Source: Deltaproteobacteria bacterium RIFCSPLOWO2_12_FULL_60_16
GTDB taxonomy: Bacteria > Desulfobacterota > Binatia > UBA9968
Length of the DNA stretch: 7,843 nucleotides
Direction of reading: 5' to 3'
NCBI GenBank assembly: GCA_001798565.1
Contig: MGSR01000064.1
Span: 6,099 to 13,941 of the forward strand
Program-made: the position numbers and the translations under genes
Part shown: positions 1 through 6,482 of the stretch, one piece after another
Layout of the letters: the number at the start of each line of letters is the position of its first letter
Numbering within the stretch: position 1 is the first letter of the stretch
Notes under the pieces: generated by a model
The model's input: only the letters and a program-made list of their open reading frames with translations
Told to the model about the DNA's origin: nothing
Database searches by the model: none

Positions 1-30
1 CGAACGTAAACGGTTCAAAGAACCCACTGG

Positions 31-90
31 CCTATTGCTTTGGGCGCGCGAAGCAGCCTCCCGAGCGGCCCTATTGCTTTGGGCGCGCGA
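31..90. repeat. Two direct copies of a 21-bp element, 39 bp apart
   Basis: Positions 31-51 and 70-90 are identical over 21 bases. Each begins CCTATTGC and ends GGGCGCGCGA, and the copies start 39 bases apart. They lie in the non-coding stretch beyond the stop of the iron-sulphur subunit gene. Read on the minus strand each copy contains AAGCAATAGG, which resembles the GGCAATA heptamer in the next gap (633-639). The repeat may therefore belong to the same intergenic repeat family. No T-run follows, so this does not look like an intrinsic terminator. I see no convincing gene in 1-111. Confidence 0.8.
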
Positions 91-111
91 GGCGAGTCCA
101 CGAACCCGCTT

Positions 112-597
112 TCATCCCTCCGTCTTCATCCTTCTTAATTCGACCGCGGCGTCCTGCACCGCCTGGACGATCTTCGCGTAGCCGGTGCAGCGGCAGAGAT
201 TGCCCGACAAGGCGAAGCGGATATCCTCCTCGGTCGGGTTGGGATTTTCCTCGAGCAGCGCCTTGGACATCATCAGCATTCCGGGAGTGCAGTAGCCGCA
301 CTGGGCGCCGCCGTCCTGAATAAAGGCCTTTTGAACCGGATGGAGCTCCGGTCCGATCTTCAGCCCCTCGATGGTGACGATCTCCGCGCCGTCGAGCTCG
401 CCGGATAGAATCAGGCACGAATTGACCGGCTTGCCGTTGAGCAAGACGGTGCAGGCGCCGCAATCGCCGGTGCCGCAGCCTTCCTTGGTCCCGGTGAGCC
501 CGATCTCATCGCGCAGCAGATCGAGCAGCAGACGGTGCGCCTGAACCTCGACGCTCGTCTTCTTACCGTTCAGCGTGATTTGAATTTTCTTCGTCAT
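112..597 (-). CDS. 2Fe-2S subunit of a molybdenum hydroxylase (CoxS/xanthine dehydrogenase small-subunit family)
   Basis: The 161-residue protein is the electron-transfer subunit of a xanthine dehydrogenase/CO dehydrogenase-type enzyme, which passes electrons from the Mo cofactor to FAD. All eight cluster ligands are visible. The N-terminal plant-ferredoxin-type [2Fe-2S] domain has C41, C46, C49 and C61 (motif GCGTGDCGACT). The C-terminal helical [2Fe-2S] domain has C100, C103, C135 and C137 (CGYCTPGM and CRCTGY). Length matches the family's usual 150-170 residues. There is no signal peptide, so it is cytoplasmic. The ATG at 597-595 is preceded by AAGAGG (614-609) with 11 nt spacing. It follows the FAD subunit gene by 45 nt, the CoxM-CoxS order. 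The Mo-binding large subunit is not in the window. The substrate (purine, nicotinate, aromatic aldehyde, CO or other) cannot be deduced from this subunit. Confidence 0.95.
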   Translation of the reverse strand: MTKKIQITLNGKKTSVEVQAHRLLLDLLRDEIGLTGTKEGCGTGDCGACTVLLNGKPVNSCLILSGELDGAEIVTIEGLKIGPELHPVQKAFIQDGGAQCGYCTPGMLMMSKALLEENPNPTEEDIRFALSGNLCRCTGYAKIVQAVQDAAVELRRMKTEG

Positions 598-618
598 GGT
601 TTATCGGACCTCTTCGTT

Positions 619-646
619 TTCTTTCTACTACCTATTGCCTTCTTAG
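619..646 (-). repeat. Degenerate 7-base-period repeat between the FAD and FeS subunit genes
   Basis: On the minus strand, 646-619 divides into four consecutive 7-base units, among them GGCAATA (639-633) and GGTAGTA (632-626), with more diverged units on either side. It begins at the stop codon of the FAD subunit gene and ends just upstream of the AAGAGG that serves the FeS subunit. The last codons of the FAD subunit (ERRERRY) are also purine-rich and low-complexity, so repeat sequence may have become part of that C-terminus. The periodicity here is weaker than in the other gaps. Confidence 0.5.
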
Positions 647-1554
647 TATCTTCTCTCCCTTCTCTCCGTCCACGCGACCGGGCCGGGCCGCTCGGCCGCG
701 TTGAGCAGCGCGCGTTTGGTCATGGCGCCGACCATGGCCCTGCGGTATTCGGCGGAGGAGCGCACGTCGCTTATGGGCTTGCATTCTCTGGCGGCCTCGT
801 CTCCGGCCCTCTGCGCCAGCTCCTCCGTGAGGATCTGCTTTTCGATCACCGCCTCCGCCTTGGGCGCGCGCATGGGAGTCGGGGAGACGGCCCCGAGGGC
901 GATGCGCGCGGCATCGCACCGTTTCTTTCCGTCCAGCACCAGGGCAACCGCCACCCCGACGTAGGCCAGGTCCATCATCTCGCGCGGGGAGAATTTGATG
1001 TATTCGCCGACGAGATTCGGGTGGGCCGCGGGAATGACGATGGCCGTAAGGATCTCCTCGGGGAGCATCGCGGTCTGTCCCGGCCCGCGGAAAAACTCTC
1101 CCAGGTTGAGGGTGCGCTCGCCGGCGGCGCCGGCGATTTTTACCCCGGCCTCGAGCGCCAAAAGCGCCGGCGCTACGTCCGCGGAGGGCGTGGCGTTGGC
1201 CATATTGCCGCCGATCGTGGCGCGGTTGCGGATCTGTATGGAGCCGACTTCGGCGGCGCTCTGCGCCAGGAAGGGAAAACGCTTGCAGACCGCGGGCGAG
1301 GTCTCGACCTCCCGCATGGTGGTGAGGGCGCCGATGGTGAGGCTGCCGTCCGCTTCCTCGCAGATGCCCGAGAGATTCGGCACCCTCTTGAGATCGACCA
1401 CGTATTTCGGCGACAGTCCCTTTTCTTTCATCGCGATGACGAGATCGGTCCCGCCGGCGAGGAAACGCCCTCCCGGCCCTTTCTCTTTCACGATCGCGCT
1501 GGCCTCTCTGATCGATGCCGGCTGGAATATTTCTAACGGTTCAGGACGTCTCAT
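643..1554 (-). CDS. FAD-binding subunit of a molybdenum hydroxylase (CoxM/xanthine dehydrogenase FAD-subunit family)
   Basis: The 303-residue cytoplasmic flavoprotein subunit carries electrons from the 2Fe-2S subunit to the final acceptor. The N-terminal FAD_binding_5 domain shows the two family signatures: FLAGGTDL near residues 30-37, and IRNRATIGGNMANATPSAD near 107-125, with the TIGGN flavin loop. The C-terminal part (about 190-290) fits the CO dehydrogenase flavoprotein C-terminal domain, including the SAEYRRAM segment. Length is typical (280-300). The ATG at 1554-1552 starts a protein that aligns with the family from its first residues (MRRPEPLEIFQP). However, only AAAG precedes it, with no good Shine-Dalgarno, because an AT-rich heptamer repeat runs right up to the start. 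The gene lies between the amidohydrolase (69 nt gap) and the FeS subunit (45 nt gap), all in one direction, so an operon is likely. Confidence 0.94.
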   Translation of the reverse strand: MRRPEPLEIFQPASIREASAIVKEKGPGGRFLAGGTDLVIAMKEKGLSPKYVVDLKRVPNLSGICEEADGSLTIGALTTMREVETSPAVCKRFPFLAQSAAEVGSIQIRNRATIGGNMANATPSADVAPALLALEAGVKIAGAAGERTLNLGEFFRGPGQTAMLPEEILTAIVIPAAHPNLVGEYIKFSPREMMDLAYVGVAVALVLDGKKRCDAARIALGAVSPTPMRAPKAEAVIEKQILTEELAQRAGDEAARECKPISDVRSSAEYRRAMVGAMTKRALLNAAERPGPVAWTERRERRY

Positions 1555-1620
1555 CTTTAAATTTTGAATTGTGAATGATGAATTTTCAATTAAAAACTAA
1601 AAATTTAAAACTCAAAATTG
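1555..1620 (-). repeat. AT-rich 7-base-period repeat, about nine units, before the FAD subunit gene
   Basis: Read on the minus strand from 1620 to 1558, the sequence divides without gaps into nine 7-base units, such as CAATTTT (first), TAGTTTT (fourth) and TCATTCA (seventh). The consensus is N-A-R-T-T-Y-W. Units 4 and 5 of the heptamer are T in all nine copies, and position 3 is always a purine. The array fills almost the whole 69-nt gap between the amidohydrolase stop and the FAD subunit start codon. It contrasts sharply with the GC-rich genes on each side. Confidence 0.75.
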
Positions 1621-1623
1621 TTT

Positions 1624-2997
1624 TTATGACGGGTTCGGGCGCACCAGCTGGCCGATGGGCTTCCCGACCACTTCGCCGTCGCGCATCTGCACGTGGCCGC
1701 GCACGATCGTGCAAACCGGCATGCCTTTCACCTTCCAGCCGTGCCACGGGCTGGGCTTGTTCTTGCTGTGGAGCTTGTTGACGTCGATGACGCCCTCCTT
1801 GTCCATGTCGACGATCGTAACATCCCCGTCGGAGCCCAGCCGGATAGCCCCCTTTTGCGGATAGACCTGCCACACCTTGGCGGGATTTTCCGAGGTGACT
1901 TTGACGTAGTGGTTCAGCGTCATCCGTCCCTTGTTGACCTCGGTCAGCATCGCCGGCACCGCGGTCTCGACGCCGCAGAAGCCGGAGATGCAATCCCAGA
2001 TCGCCGGCTTGGTCATCTTGCCGTAGAGGTCCGACCCTTTCTCATCCAGAGTGTGGGGAGAATGGTCGGTGGCGATCATGTCTATGTAGCCGTTCAAGAG
2101 CCCGTCCCACAGGACCTCCTGATGGTCCCGGCTGCGCACCGGGGGATTCATCTTGAGCAGCGGCCCGACCTTTTCCATATCCTTGTATTCCCGCAGCAGA
2201 TAGTGCGGACCGGTTTCGGCGGTGACCCTGAGACCCCTGGCCTTGGCGTCCCGCACCATCCAGGCCGCCTGCTTGGAGCTCATGTGATAGATGTGGAGCT
2301 TGGTCTTGAAGGTCTCGGCGAAGAACAGCGCGTGGTGCACCGATTCCGCCTCGCAGATGTCCGGGCGCGAGGCCTCCCAGTAAACCGGGTCGTTCTTGCC
2401 CTCCGCCTTCAGTTTATTCGTATGGTAGCTCATGATCTGGCGGTTTTCCGCGTGGATGCCGAGGGGAAGCTTCGATTGAGAGATGTTGCTGAAAGCCTCC
2501 AGGCACATGCCGTCGTCGGGAAAAGGCAGGTTGCCGATCGTCTCGCCGAAGAAGATCTTGTAGCCGATGACGCCCGCCCGGGCCATGGGCAGGATGTGCT
2601 CCGTGTTGGTTTGAACCACCACGCCGAAAAAGGCGTAGTCGGTGAGGAATTTTCCCTGCGCTATCTTGATTTTTTCTGTTACCTTTTCCGCATCCGCGGT
2701 GGGCGGCACCACGTTGGGCATGTCCATGACCATGGTGACTCCGCCGCACACCGCCGCCGTGGAGCCGGTGGTAAAGTCTTCCTTGTGGCTTATTCCGGGC
2801 TCCCGGAAATGGACATGGCCGTCGATGATCCCGGGCAGGATATGCTTCCCTTTGGCATCGACCTCTTCCTTGCCCTTGGGCAGGCTCGCGTCCGTTCCGA
2901 TTGCGACGAATTTTCCTTCGCTGACGGCAACGCCCCCTTTGATGGTTTCCTGAGGCGTCACCACCCATCCGTTTTTGATAACCAGATCCGCGCTCAT
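1624..2997 (-). CDS. Cyclic amidohydrolase of the dihydroorotase/allantoinase/hydantoinase family
   Basis: The 457-residue metal-dependent TIM-barrel amidohydrolase would open a cyclic amide ring in the cytoplasm. The family signature DGHVHFREPG at 59-68 gives metal ligands H61 and H63 and substrate-type R65. K147 (in GYKIFFGE) sits where allantoinases and hydantoinases carry the carboxylated lysine bridging two metals. Further ligands are H182 (GIHAEN), H238 (HIYHMSS) and D311 (ATDHSPH), and N284 lies in MNPPVRS. Length matches allantoinase (about 450) and hydantoinase (about 460). Mixed signals prevent one name: MPN at 93-95 and REPG are dihydroorotase-like, while K147 and ETGPHYLL (261-268) are allantoinase/hydantoinase-like. 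The usual Cys of ETCPHYL is Gly262 here. A dedicated pyrimidine-synthesis role is less likely, because its neighbours are a GntR regulator and Mo-hydroxylase subunits. The ATG at 2997 has AAGGAGG at 3008-3002. Confidence 0.88.
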   Translation of the reverse strand: MSADLVIKNGWVVTPQETIKGGVAVSEGKFVAIGTDASLPKGKEEVDAKGKHILPGIIDGHVHFREPGISHKEDFTTGSTAAVCGGVTMVMDMPNVVPPTADAEKVTEKIKIAQGKFLTDYAFFGVVVQTNTEHILPMARAGVIGYKIFFGETIGNLPFPDDGMCLEAFSNISQSKLPLGIHAENRQIMSYHTNKLKAEGKNDPVYWEASRPDICEAESVHHALFFAETFKTKLHIYHMSSKQAAWMVRDAKARGLRVTAETGPHYLLREYKDMEKVGPLLKMNPPVRSRDHQEVLWDGLLNGYIDMIATDHSPHTLDEKGSDLYGKMTKPAIWDCISGFCGVETAVPAMLTEVNKGRMTLNHYVKVTSENPAKVWQVYPQKGAIRLGSDGDVTIVDMDKEGVIDVNKLHSKNKPSPWHGWKVKGMPVCTIVRGHVQMRDGEVVGKPIGQLVRPNPS

Positions 2998-3036
2998 TAC
3001 TCCTCCTTGTGATAATGTGAATTTGCCGTTTGCGGG

Positions 3037-3759
3037 TCAGCCGTGCATCGCATTAAACTGAAGATCCCATATCTCTTTTCTCTGCTTGAGGTCCTCCAGG
3101 ACGTTTCTCTTGCCCTCGCGGATGTGCTCTCGAACGATACTGACCGCTTTGTCGACGTCGCGCCTTGCCATCGCCTCTAAAAGCCTCAAATGCTCCTGGT
3201 GGGCGCCCAACCCGCGGGCCTGATCGTACAGGCCGTCGGTCTTCCGCTTGAGGACGATGCGCTCGAAGACCTGGCGCAAGGCCTTGGTCAAGGTCTCGTT
3301 GCCGGCGACCTCGGCGATCTCCAGATGGAGCTCCTGATCGTAGACGAGACGTTCGCGGGTGAAGCGCTTCTGGATGTCACGCCCGTAAAGCTCCATCTTT
3401 TGCCGCAGTCTTTCCAGGACGTTGTCGTCCAGCTTCTGCACCGCTTGTTCGACCGCAAACGCCTCCAGGGCCTCGCGCAGGTCGTACAGCTCCTCCGCCT
3501 CTTGCAAATTGATCTCTTTACAGATAAAACCCCGGTTCGGGAGGAGGCTTACGTATCCCTCTTGCACGAGCCGAGTCAGCGCCTCACGCACGGGCGTTCT
3601 GCTGACGCCGAGTCGGTCGCTGAGATCCTGGTGCTGCAGCTTTTGGCCCGGCATGATCTGGTTGCGCAGGATGAGCGCTTTGATCTCATGGTAGACTCGC
3701 GCCGAAAGGTTTTCCACCCCTTTAAGTTTTGATTTTGGTTTTCGCAGAGGATAGGTCAT
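3037..3759 (-). CDS. GntR-family transcriptional regulator, FadR/FCD subgroup
   Basis: The 240-residue DNA-binding regulator has an N-terminal winged helix-turn-helix (about 15-80). The recognition region is LSDRLGVSRTPVREALTRL, followed by the wing EGYVSLLPNRG. The C-terminal all-helical FCD effector domain (about 85-225) has likely metal/effector ligands D141, H145, H190 and H212. FCD regulators usually sense small carboxylates or pathway intermediates and act mostly as repressors. It is first in the leftward operon, 39 nt before the amidohydrolase, and divergent from the ABC transporter genes, so it probably controls one or both and itself. Start choice: the ATG at 3759-3757 is preferred. 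An in-frame TTG at 3771 would add four residues. Neither has a clear Shine-Dalgarno, which suggests low expression. The effector is unknown. Confidence 0.92.
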   Translation of the reverse strand: MTYPLRKPKSKLKGVENLSARVYHEIKALILRNQIMPGQKLQHQDLSDRLGVSRTPVREALTRLVQEGYVSLLPNRGFICKEINLQEAEELYDLREALEAFAVEQAVQKLDDNVLERLRQKMELYGRDIQKRFTRERLVYDQELHLEIAEVAGNETLTKALRQVFERIVLKRKTDGLYDQARGLGAHQEHLRLLEAMARRDVDKAVSIVREHIREGKRNVLEDLKQRKEIWDLQFNAMHG

Positions 3760-3776
3760 GACTGTCGGCAAGCGTT

Positions 3777-3802
3777 ATGAAAAACATTATGCAATTTTTC
3801 AT
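3777..3802. promoter_or_regulatory. Inverted repeat, candidate operator of the GntR regulator
   Basis: ATGAAAAA (3777-3784) and TTTTTCAT (3795-3802) are perfect 8-bp inverted arms around a 10-bp centre. The centre contains a smaller imperfect dyad, ATT-N4-AAT (3786-3795). The right arm covers the predicted transcription start (near 3801) of the regulator promoter, where a bound repressor would block initiation. Binding by the adjacent GntR protein is inference. Confidence 0.5.
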
Positions 3803-3807
3803 CGCCG

Positions 3808-3836
3808 ACCCTATCCGATCCTCTCTCCCTTGTCAA
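3808..3836 (-). promoter_or_regulatory. Sigma-70-like promoter for the leftward operon
   Basis: On the minus strand a perfect TTGACA (3836-3831) is followed by a 17-nt spacer and TAGGGT (3813-3808). TAGGGT keeps the T, A and final T of the -10 consensus. Transcription would start near 3801, about 42 nt before the regulator ATG, inside the inverted repeat at 3777-3802. Confidence 0.5.
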
Positions 3837-3852
3837 TAAACCTACTTTTAGC

Positions 3853-3885
3853 TTGCAAACGGGAGGGAAACTGTGAAACTATAAT
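3853..3885 (+). promoter_or_regulatory. Possible promoter for the ABC transporter operon
   Basis: A perfect -10 hexamer TATAAT lies at 3880-3885, 65 nt before the first transporter ATG. No good -35 sits at normal spacing: TTGCAA (3853-3858) is 21 nt upstream and AAACGG occupies the 17-nt position. A strong -10 with a poor -35 would fit an activated promoter, but chance is possible in this AT-richer gap. Confidence 0.35.
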
Positions 3886-3950
3886 CCGCCAAAAAAGCCG
3901 CCTCTGACAGTGGAAACAGGCGTTATTCATCTCTATTTAAGGAGGAATGC

Positions 3951-4763
3951 ATGGCAACGAAACTACAGGCAATCGGGCTCCGGATGGAGTACTACCAGCC
4001 CCGCACCGGCGGCCGGCTGCTGGCCCTGGACAACGTTAACCTTGCGGTCGAGGAAGGGGAATTCGTCACCATCGTCGGCCCCAGCGGCTGCGGCAAGACC
4101 ACCTTCATCAATATCGCCGACGGGCTGCTCAAACCGACCGGAGGCAAAATCATGCTTGACGGTATAGAGGTCAAAGGACCGGGGCTGGACCGGGCGATGG
4201 TGTTTCAGGACCCCTGCCTTTTGCCCTGGAGGACGGTTTTGAAAAACGTCCTTTTCGGCATGGAATGCCAGGGGCGTGACGGCGCGAAGGAGAAGGACAG
4301 GGCGCTCAAGTTCATCAAGCTCGTAGGCCTCTCCGGCTTCGAGGACCATTACCCGCACGAGCTGTCGGGCGGAATGCAGCAGCGTTGCAACCTCGCCAGG
4401 GCCCTCACCGTGGACCCCGAGATTCTGATCATGGACGAGCCGTTTGCCGCCCTGGACGCGCAGACCAGGGAGATCATGCAGATGGAACTGCTGCGCATCT
4501 GGAATGAGGCGAGAAAGACCGTGCTGTTTATCACCCACCAGATCAATGAGGCGATTTACCTGGCCGACCGGGTCATCATCTTCGGCGCCCGGCCGGGACG
4601 GGTGAAAGACGTGCTGAAAATCGATATCCCGAGGCCGCGAAAGCTCTCGGTCAAACGAGAGAAGCAATTCCTGGAGTATGAAGACCACCTGTGGAACCAG
4701 ATCGAAGAGGAAGTGAAGAAGACGATGGTTCAAGACCAGGTGGTCCACAACATCGATGCCTAA
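3951..4763 (+). CDS. ABC transporter ATP-binding protein, NitT/TauT type (SsuB/TauB-like)
   Basis: This 270-residue ATPase subunit powers import across the inner membrane. All ABC motifs are present: Walker A GPSGCGKT (43-50), Q-loop Q86, signature LSGGMQQR (138-145), Walker B ILIMDEP (158-164), D-loop ALDA and H-loop H196 (FITHQINEA). The segment FQDPCLLPWRTVLKNV after the Q-loop and the short tail without a TOBE domain are typical of nitrate/sulfonate/taurine-type ATPases. The ATG is well supported by AAGGAGG at 3939-3945. The next gene starts 23 nt after its stop. It is odd that the neighbouring permease is not of the NitT/TauT permease family but FbpB-like, which normally pairs with the other ATPase in this operon. 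The transported substrate is unknown. Confidence 0.93.
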   Translation: MATKLQAIGLRMEYYQPRTGGRLLALDNVNLAVEEGEFVTIVGPSGCGKTTFINIADGLLKPTGGKIMLDGIEVKGPGLDRAMVFQDPCLLPWRTVLKNVLFGMECQGRDGAKEKDRALKFIKLVGLSGFEDHYPHELSGGMQQRCNLARALTVDPEILIMDEPFAALDAQTREIMQMELLRIWNEARKTVLFITHQINEAIYLADRVIIFGARPGRVKDVLKIDIPRPRKLSVKREKQFLEYEDHLWNQIEEEVKKTMVQDQVVHNIDA

Positions 4764-4774
4764 AAACCGGTCCC

Positions 4775-4778
4775 GGAG
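4775..4778 (+). promoter_or_regulatory. Ribosome-binding site that fixes the permease start
   Basis: GGAG at 4775-4778 lies 8 nt before an in-frame GTG at 4787. The upstream in-frame ATG at 4691 overlaps the preceding ATPase gene by 73 bases and would add 32 hydrophilic residues with no resemblance to a permease N-terminus. The GTG is therefore preferred. Confidence 0.65.
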
Positions 4779-4786
4779 CGACGCAG

Positions 4787-6481
4787 GTGATCCGTTTCTT
4801 CAACTCCCAGACCCTGATCCTCATCGGCTGCTCGTTGTTCGTTCTCTATCTCGCCGGGATTCCTCTGGTGATGCTCCTCTATGGGAGCGTGCGTAGCGCG
4901 CCCATAGGGGAGCCCGGCGCCGCCTATACCGCCCAAAACTACGTCAAGGCCTACTTCGACCGGGATTTTTATCTCCTTTTCTGGAACTCGCTCAAGTTTG
5001 CCTTCGGGAGCACGGTCGTCTCCTTCGTGATCGGGACCTACCTCGCCTGGATCAGCGAGCGGACCAATACGCCGTTCAAAAAAGTGTTCGTCATCATGGC
5101 GCTGATCCCTTTCATCATTCCCGGCATCCTCAGCACCATCGCGTGGATTCTGCTCCTGAGCCCGAAAATAGGACTGATCAATCTCGCGATAAAGGGAATC
5201 CTGGGCCTGGAGTCCGCGCCTTTCAACATCTACACGATGGGGGGGATGGTCTGGGCCGAGGCGATCCACCTCTATCCTCTGGTCTTCCTGCTGATGTCGG
5301 CGGCATTCCGCAACATGGACACCTCCCTGGAGGAGGCCTCTCTGAGCGCGGGGTCCAGCACCTTCGAGACGTTCAGGCGGATCACGCTCCCGCTGATGCG
5401 CCCGGCGATGTTCAGCGCCCTGCTCATCATGTTCGTTCGCGGGATGGAGGCCTTTGAGGTTCCGGCCCTGGTCGGCGTTCCCGCGAGGATATCCGTTTTT
5501 ACCACCAAGATCTTTCTCGCCATCCACCAGTTCCCTTCGGATTTCGGTTTGGCGGGCGCCTACGCGGTGACGCTGCTGGTCATCAGCACCGTCGGTGTCC
5601 TGGTTTATCAGAAAGTCACCCGGCGAGAGGAGAAATACGCCACCGTGACGGGAAAAGGTTACCGCCCCCGGGTGATCGATCTCGGTCCCTGGAAGTACGT
5701 GACCTGCGCCAGCGCGTTTGCGATCTTTTTCCTGGCGGTGGTTTTGCCCGTCTTCATCCTGCTCTGGTCTTCTTTCATTCCTTACTACGGAGTGCCGTCG
5801 TGGGAGCTGGTAGGGAAGCTGACGCTCGCCAATTATAAGTACATCATGAGCTACCCGCTCGCGCTCACTGCGTTCAAGAATAGTTTTTATCTCTCGGTGG
5901 GCTCGGCCACGCTCGTCATGCTGCTCACGTCCGTGATCGCGTGGATCACGGTGAAGTCCAAGCTCCCCGGCAGGATCTTTCTCGACAACATGGCTTTCAT
6001 CCCGATCGCCATGCCGGGCATTGTCTTGGGGGTCAGCCTGATCTGGGTTTACCTGACGCTTCCTATCCCGATCTACGGGACGATCTGGGTGCTGTTGCTC
6101 GCCTACATCACGAAGTTCATGCCTTACGGCATCCGGGCGGCTTCGGCCTCGATGATCCAGATCAACAAAGAGCTGGAAGAGGCCTCTCTGGCGAGCGGCG
6201 GCACGTGGTTTCAGACCTTCAAGAAGGTTATCCTTCCGCTGCTGATGCCGGGCTTCGTGGCCGGTTGGATCTACATCAGCATCATTTCCCTGCGCGAGCT
6301 CTCGACCTCTATCCTGCTTTACTCGTACGACAGCACCGTGCTTTCCATCATGGCTTTTGATCTTTGGGAGGGCGGACAGTATACCTATGTGACCGCGTTG
6401 GGGGTCTTGATGGTTCTCCTGTTGGTTGCTATGGCTTATGTAGCGCGGCAACTCGGGGCTAAGATAGGAATCGCGGAATAG
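4787..6481 (+). CDS. Double-length ABC transporter permease, FbpB/iron(III)-polyamine-thiamine type
   Basis: This 564-residue inner-membrane protein (from GTG 4787) contains two tandem permease domains and can by itself form the whole translocation channel. The hydrophobic pattern suggests about twelve membrane segments, near residues 10-32, 66-90, 99-124, 150-172, 205-218, 255-275, 302-328, 365-388, 399-424, 428-445, 487-505 and 534-553. Each half has an EAA loop that docks on the ATPase: EEASLSAGSSTFETFRRITLP (from 182; shown to 202) in part one and EEASLASGGTWFQTFKK (464-480) in part two. The layout matches FbpB-type ferric permeases and related thiamine, phosphonate or polyamine importers. 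Its natural partner is the FbpC/PotA-like ATPase 92 nt downstream. A strong stem-loop lies within codons 30-42. No substrate-binding protein is in the window. The substrate is not predictable. Confidence 0.92.
   Translation: MIRFFNSQTLILIGCSLFVLYLAGIPLVMLLYGSVRSAPIGEPGAAYTAQNYVKAYFDRDFYLLFWNSLKFAFGSTVVSFVIGTYLAWISERTNTPFKKVFVIMALIPFIIPGILSTIAWILLLSPKIGLINLAIKGILGLESAPFNIYTMGGMVWAEAIHLYPLVFLLMSAAFRNMDTSLEEASLSAGSSTFETFRRITLPLMRPAMFSALLIMFVRGMEAFEVPALVGVPARISVFTTKIFLAIHQFPSDFGLAGAYAVTLLVISTVGVLVYQKVTRREEKYATVTGKGYRPRVIDLGPWKYVTCASAFAIFFLAVVLPVFILLWSSFIPYYGVPSWELVGKLTLANYKYIMSYPLALTAFKNSFYLSVGSATLVMLLTSVIAWITVKSKLPGRIFLDNMAFIPIAMPGIVLGVSLIWVYLTLPIPIYGTIWVLLLAYITKFMPYGIRAASASMIQINKELEEASLASGGTWFQTFKKVILPLLMPGFVAGWIYISIISLRELSTSILLYSYDSTVLSIMAFDLWEGGQYTYVTALGVLMVLLLVAMAYVARQLGAKIGIAE
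4874..4912 (+). other. Strong stem-loop inside the permease coding sequence
   Basis: CTCCTCTATGGG (4874-4885) pairs with CCCATAGGGGAG (4901-4912) over 12 positions, with a single G-U wobble in RNA. Within the 15-nt loop, GCG (4887-4889) can pair with CGC (4897-4899). It begins 87 nt after the GTG start and encodes the end of the first membrane segment and the following loop (GSVRSAPIGEPG). Any function in translation control or mRNA stability is unproven. Confidence 0.55.
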
Positions 6482-6482
6482 T

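Noticed and set aside
12..24. Small perfect hairpin GGTTC-AAA-GAACC as a possible terminator.
   Set aside because: The stem is only 5 bp and no T-run follows on either strand.
71..115. A 14-codon minus-strand frame whose ATG overlaps the FeS subunit stop (ATGA), with GGAGGG just before it.
   Set aside because: The purine run directly abuts the ATG, too close for a working ribosome-binding site. The frame ends inside the 21-bp repeat and the peptide has no recognisable feature.
869..884. A further copy of the 21-bp element inside the FAD subunit gene (TTGGGCGCGCG shared).
   Set aside because: Only about 11 GC-rich bases match, and they encode ordinary family sequence, so chance is the simpler explanation.
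535..1536. Long plus-strand open frame opposite the FAD subunit gene.
   Set aside because: It is a shadow of the minus-strand gene: arginine/glycine-rich, no domain signature, and the antisense protein has clear FAD-binding motifs.
1693..3012. A 439-codon plus-strand open frame opposite the amidohydrolase.
   Set aside because: High GC at codon third positions leaves the antisense frame open. The translation is His/Arg/Asp-rich with no motif, whereas the minus strand carries all metal-ligand motifs.
4691..4786. Upstream ATG start for the permease gene.
   Set aside because: It overlaps the ATPase gene and adds a hydrophilic stretch unlike permease N-termini. The GTG at 4787 has a GGAG at good distance.
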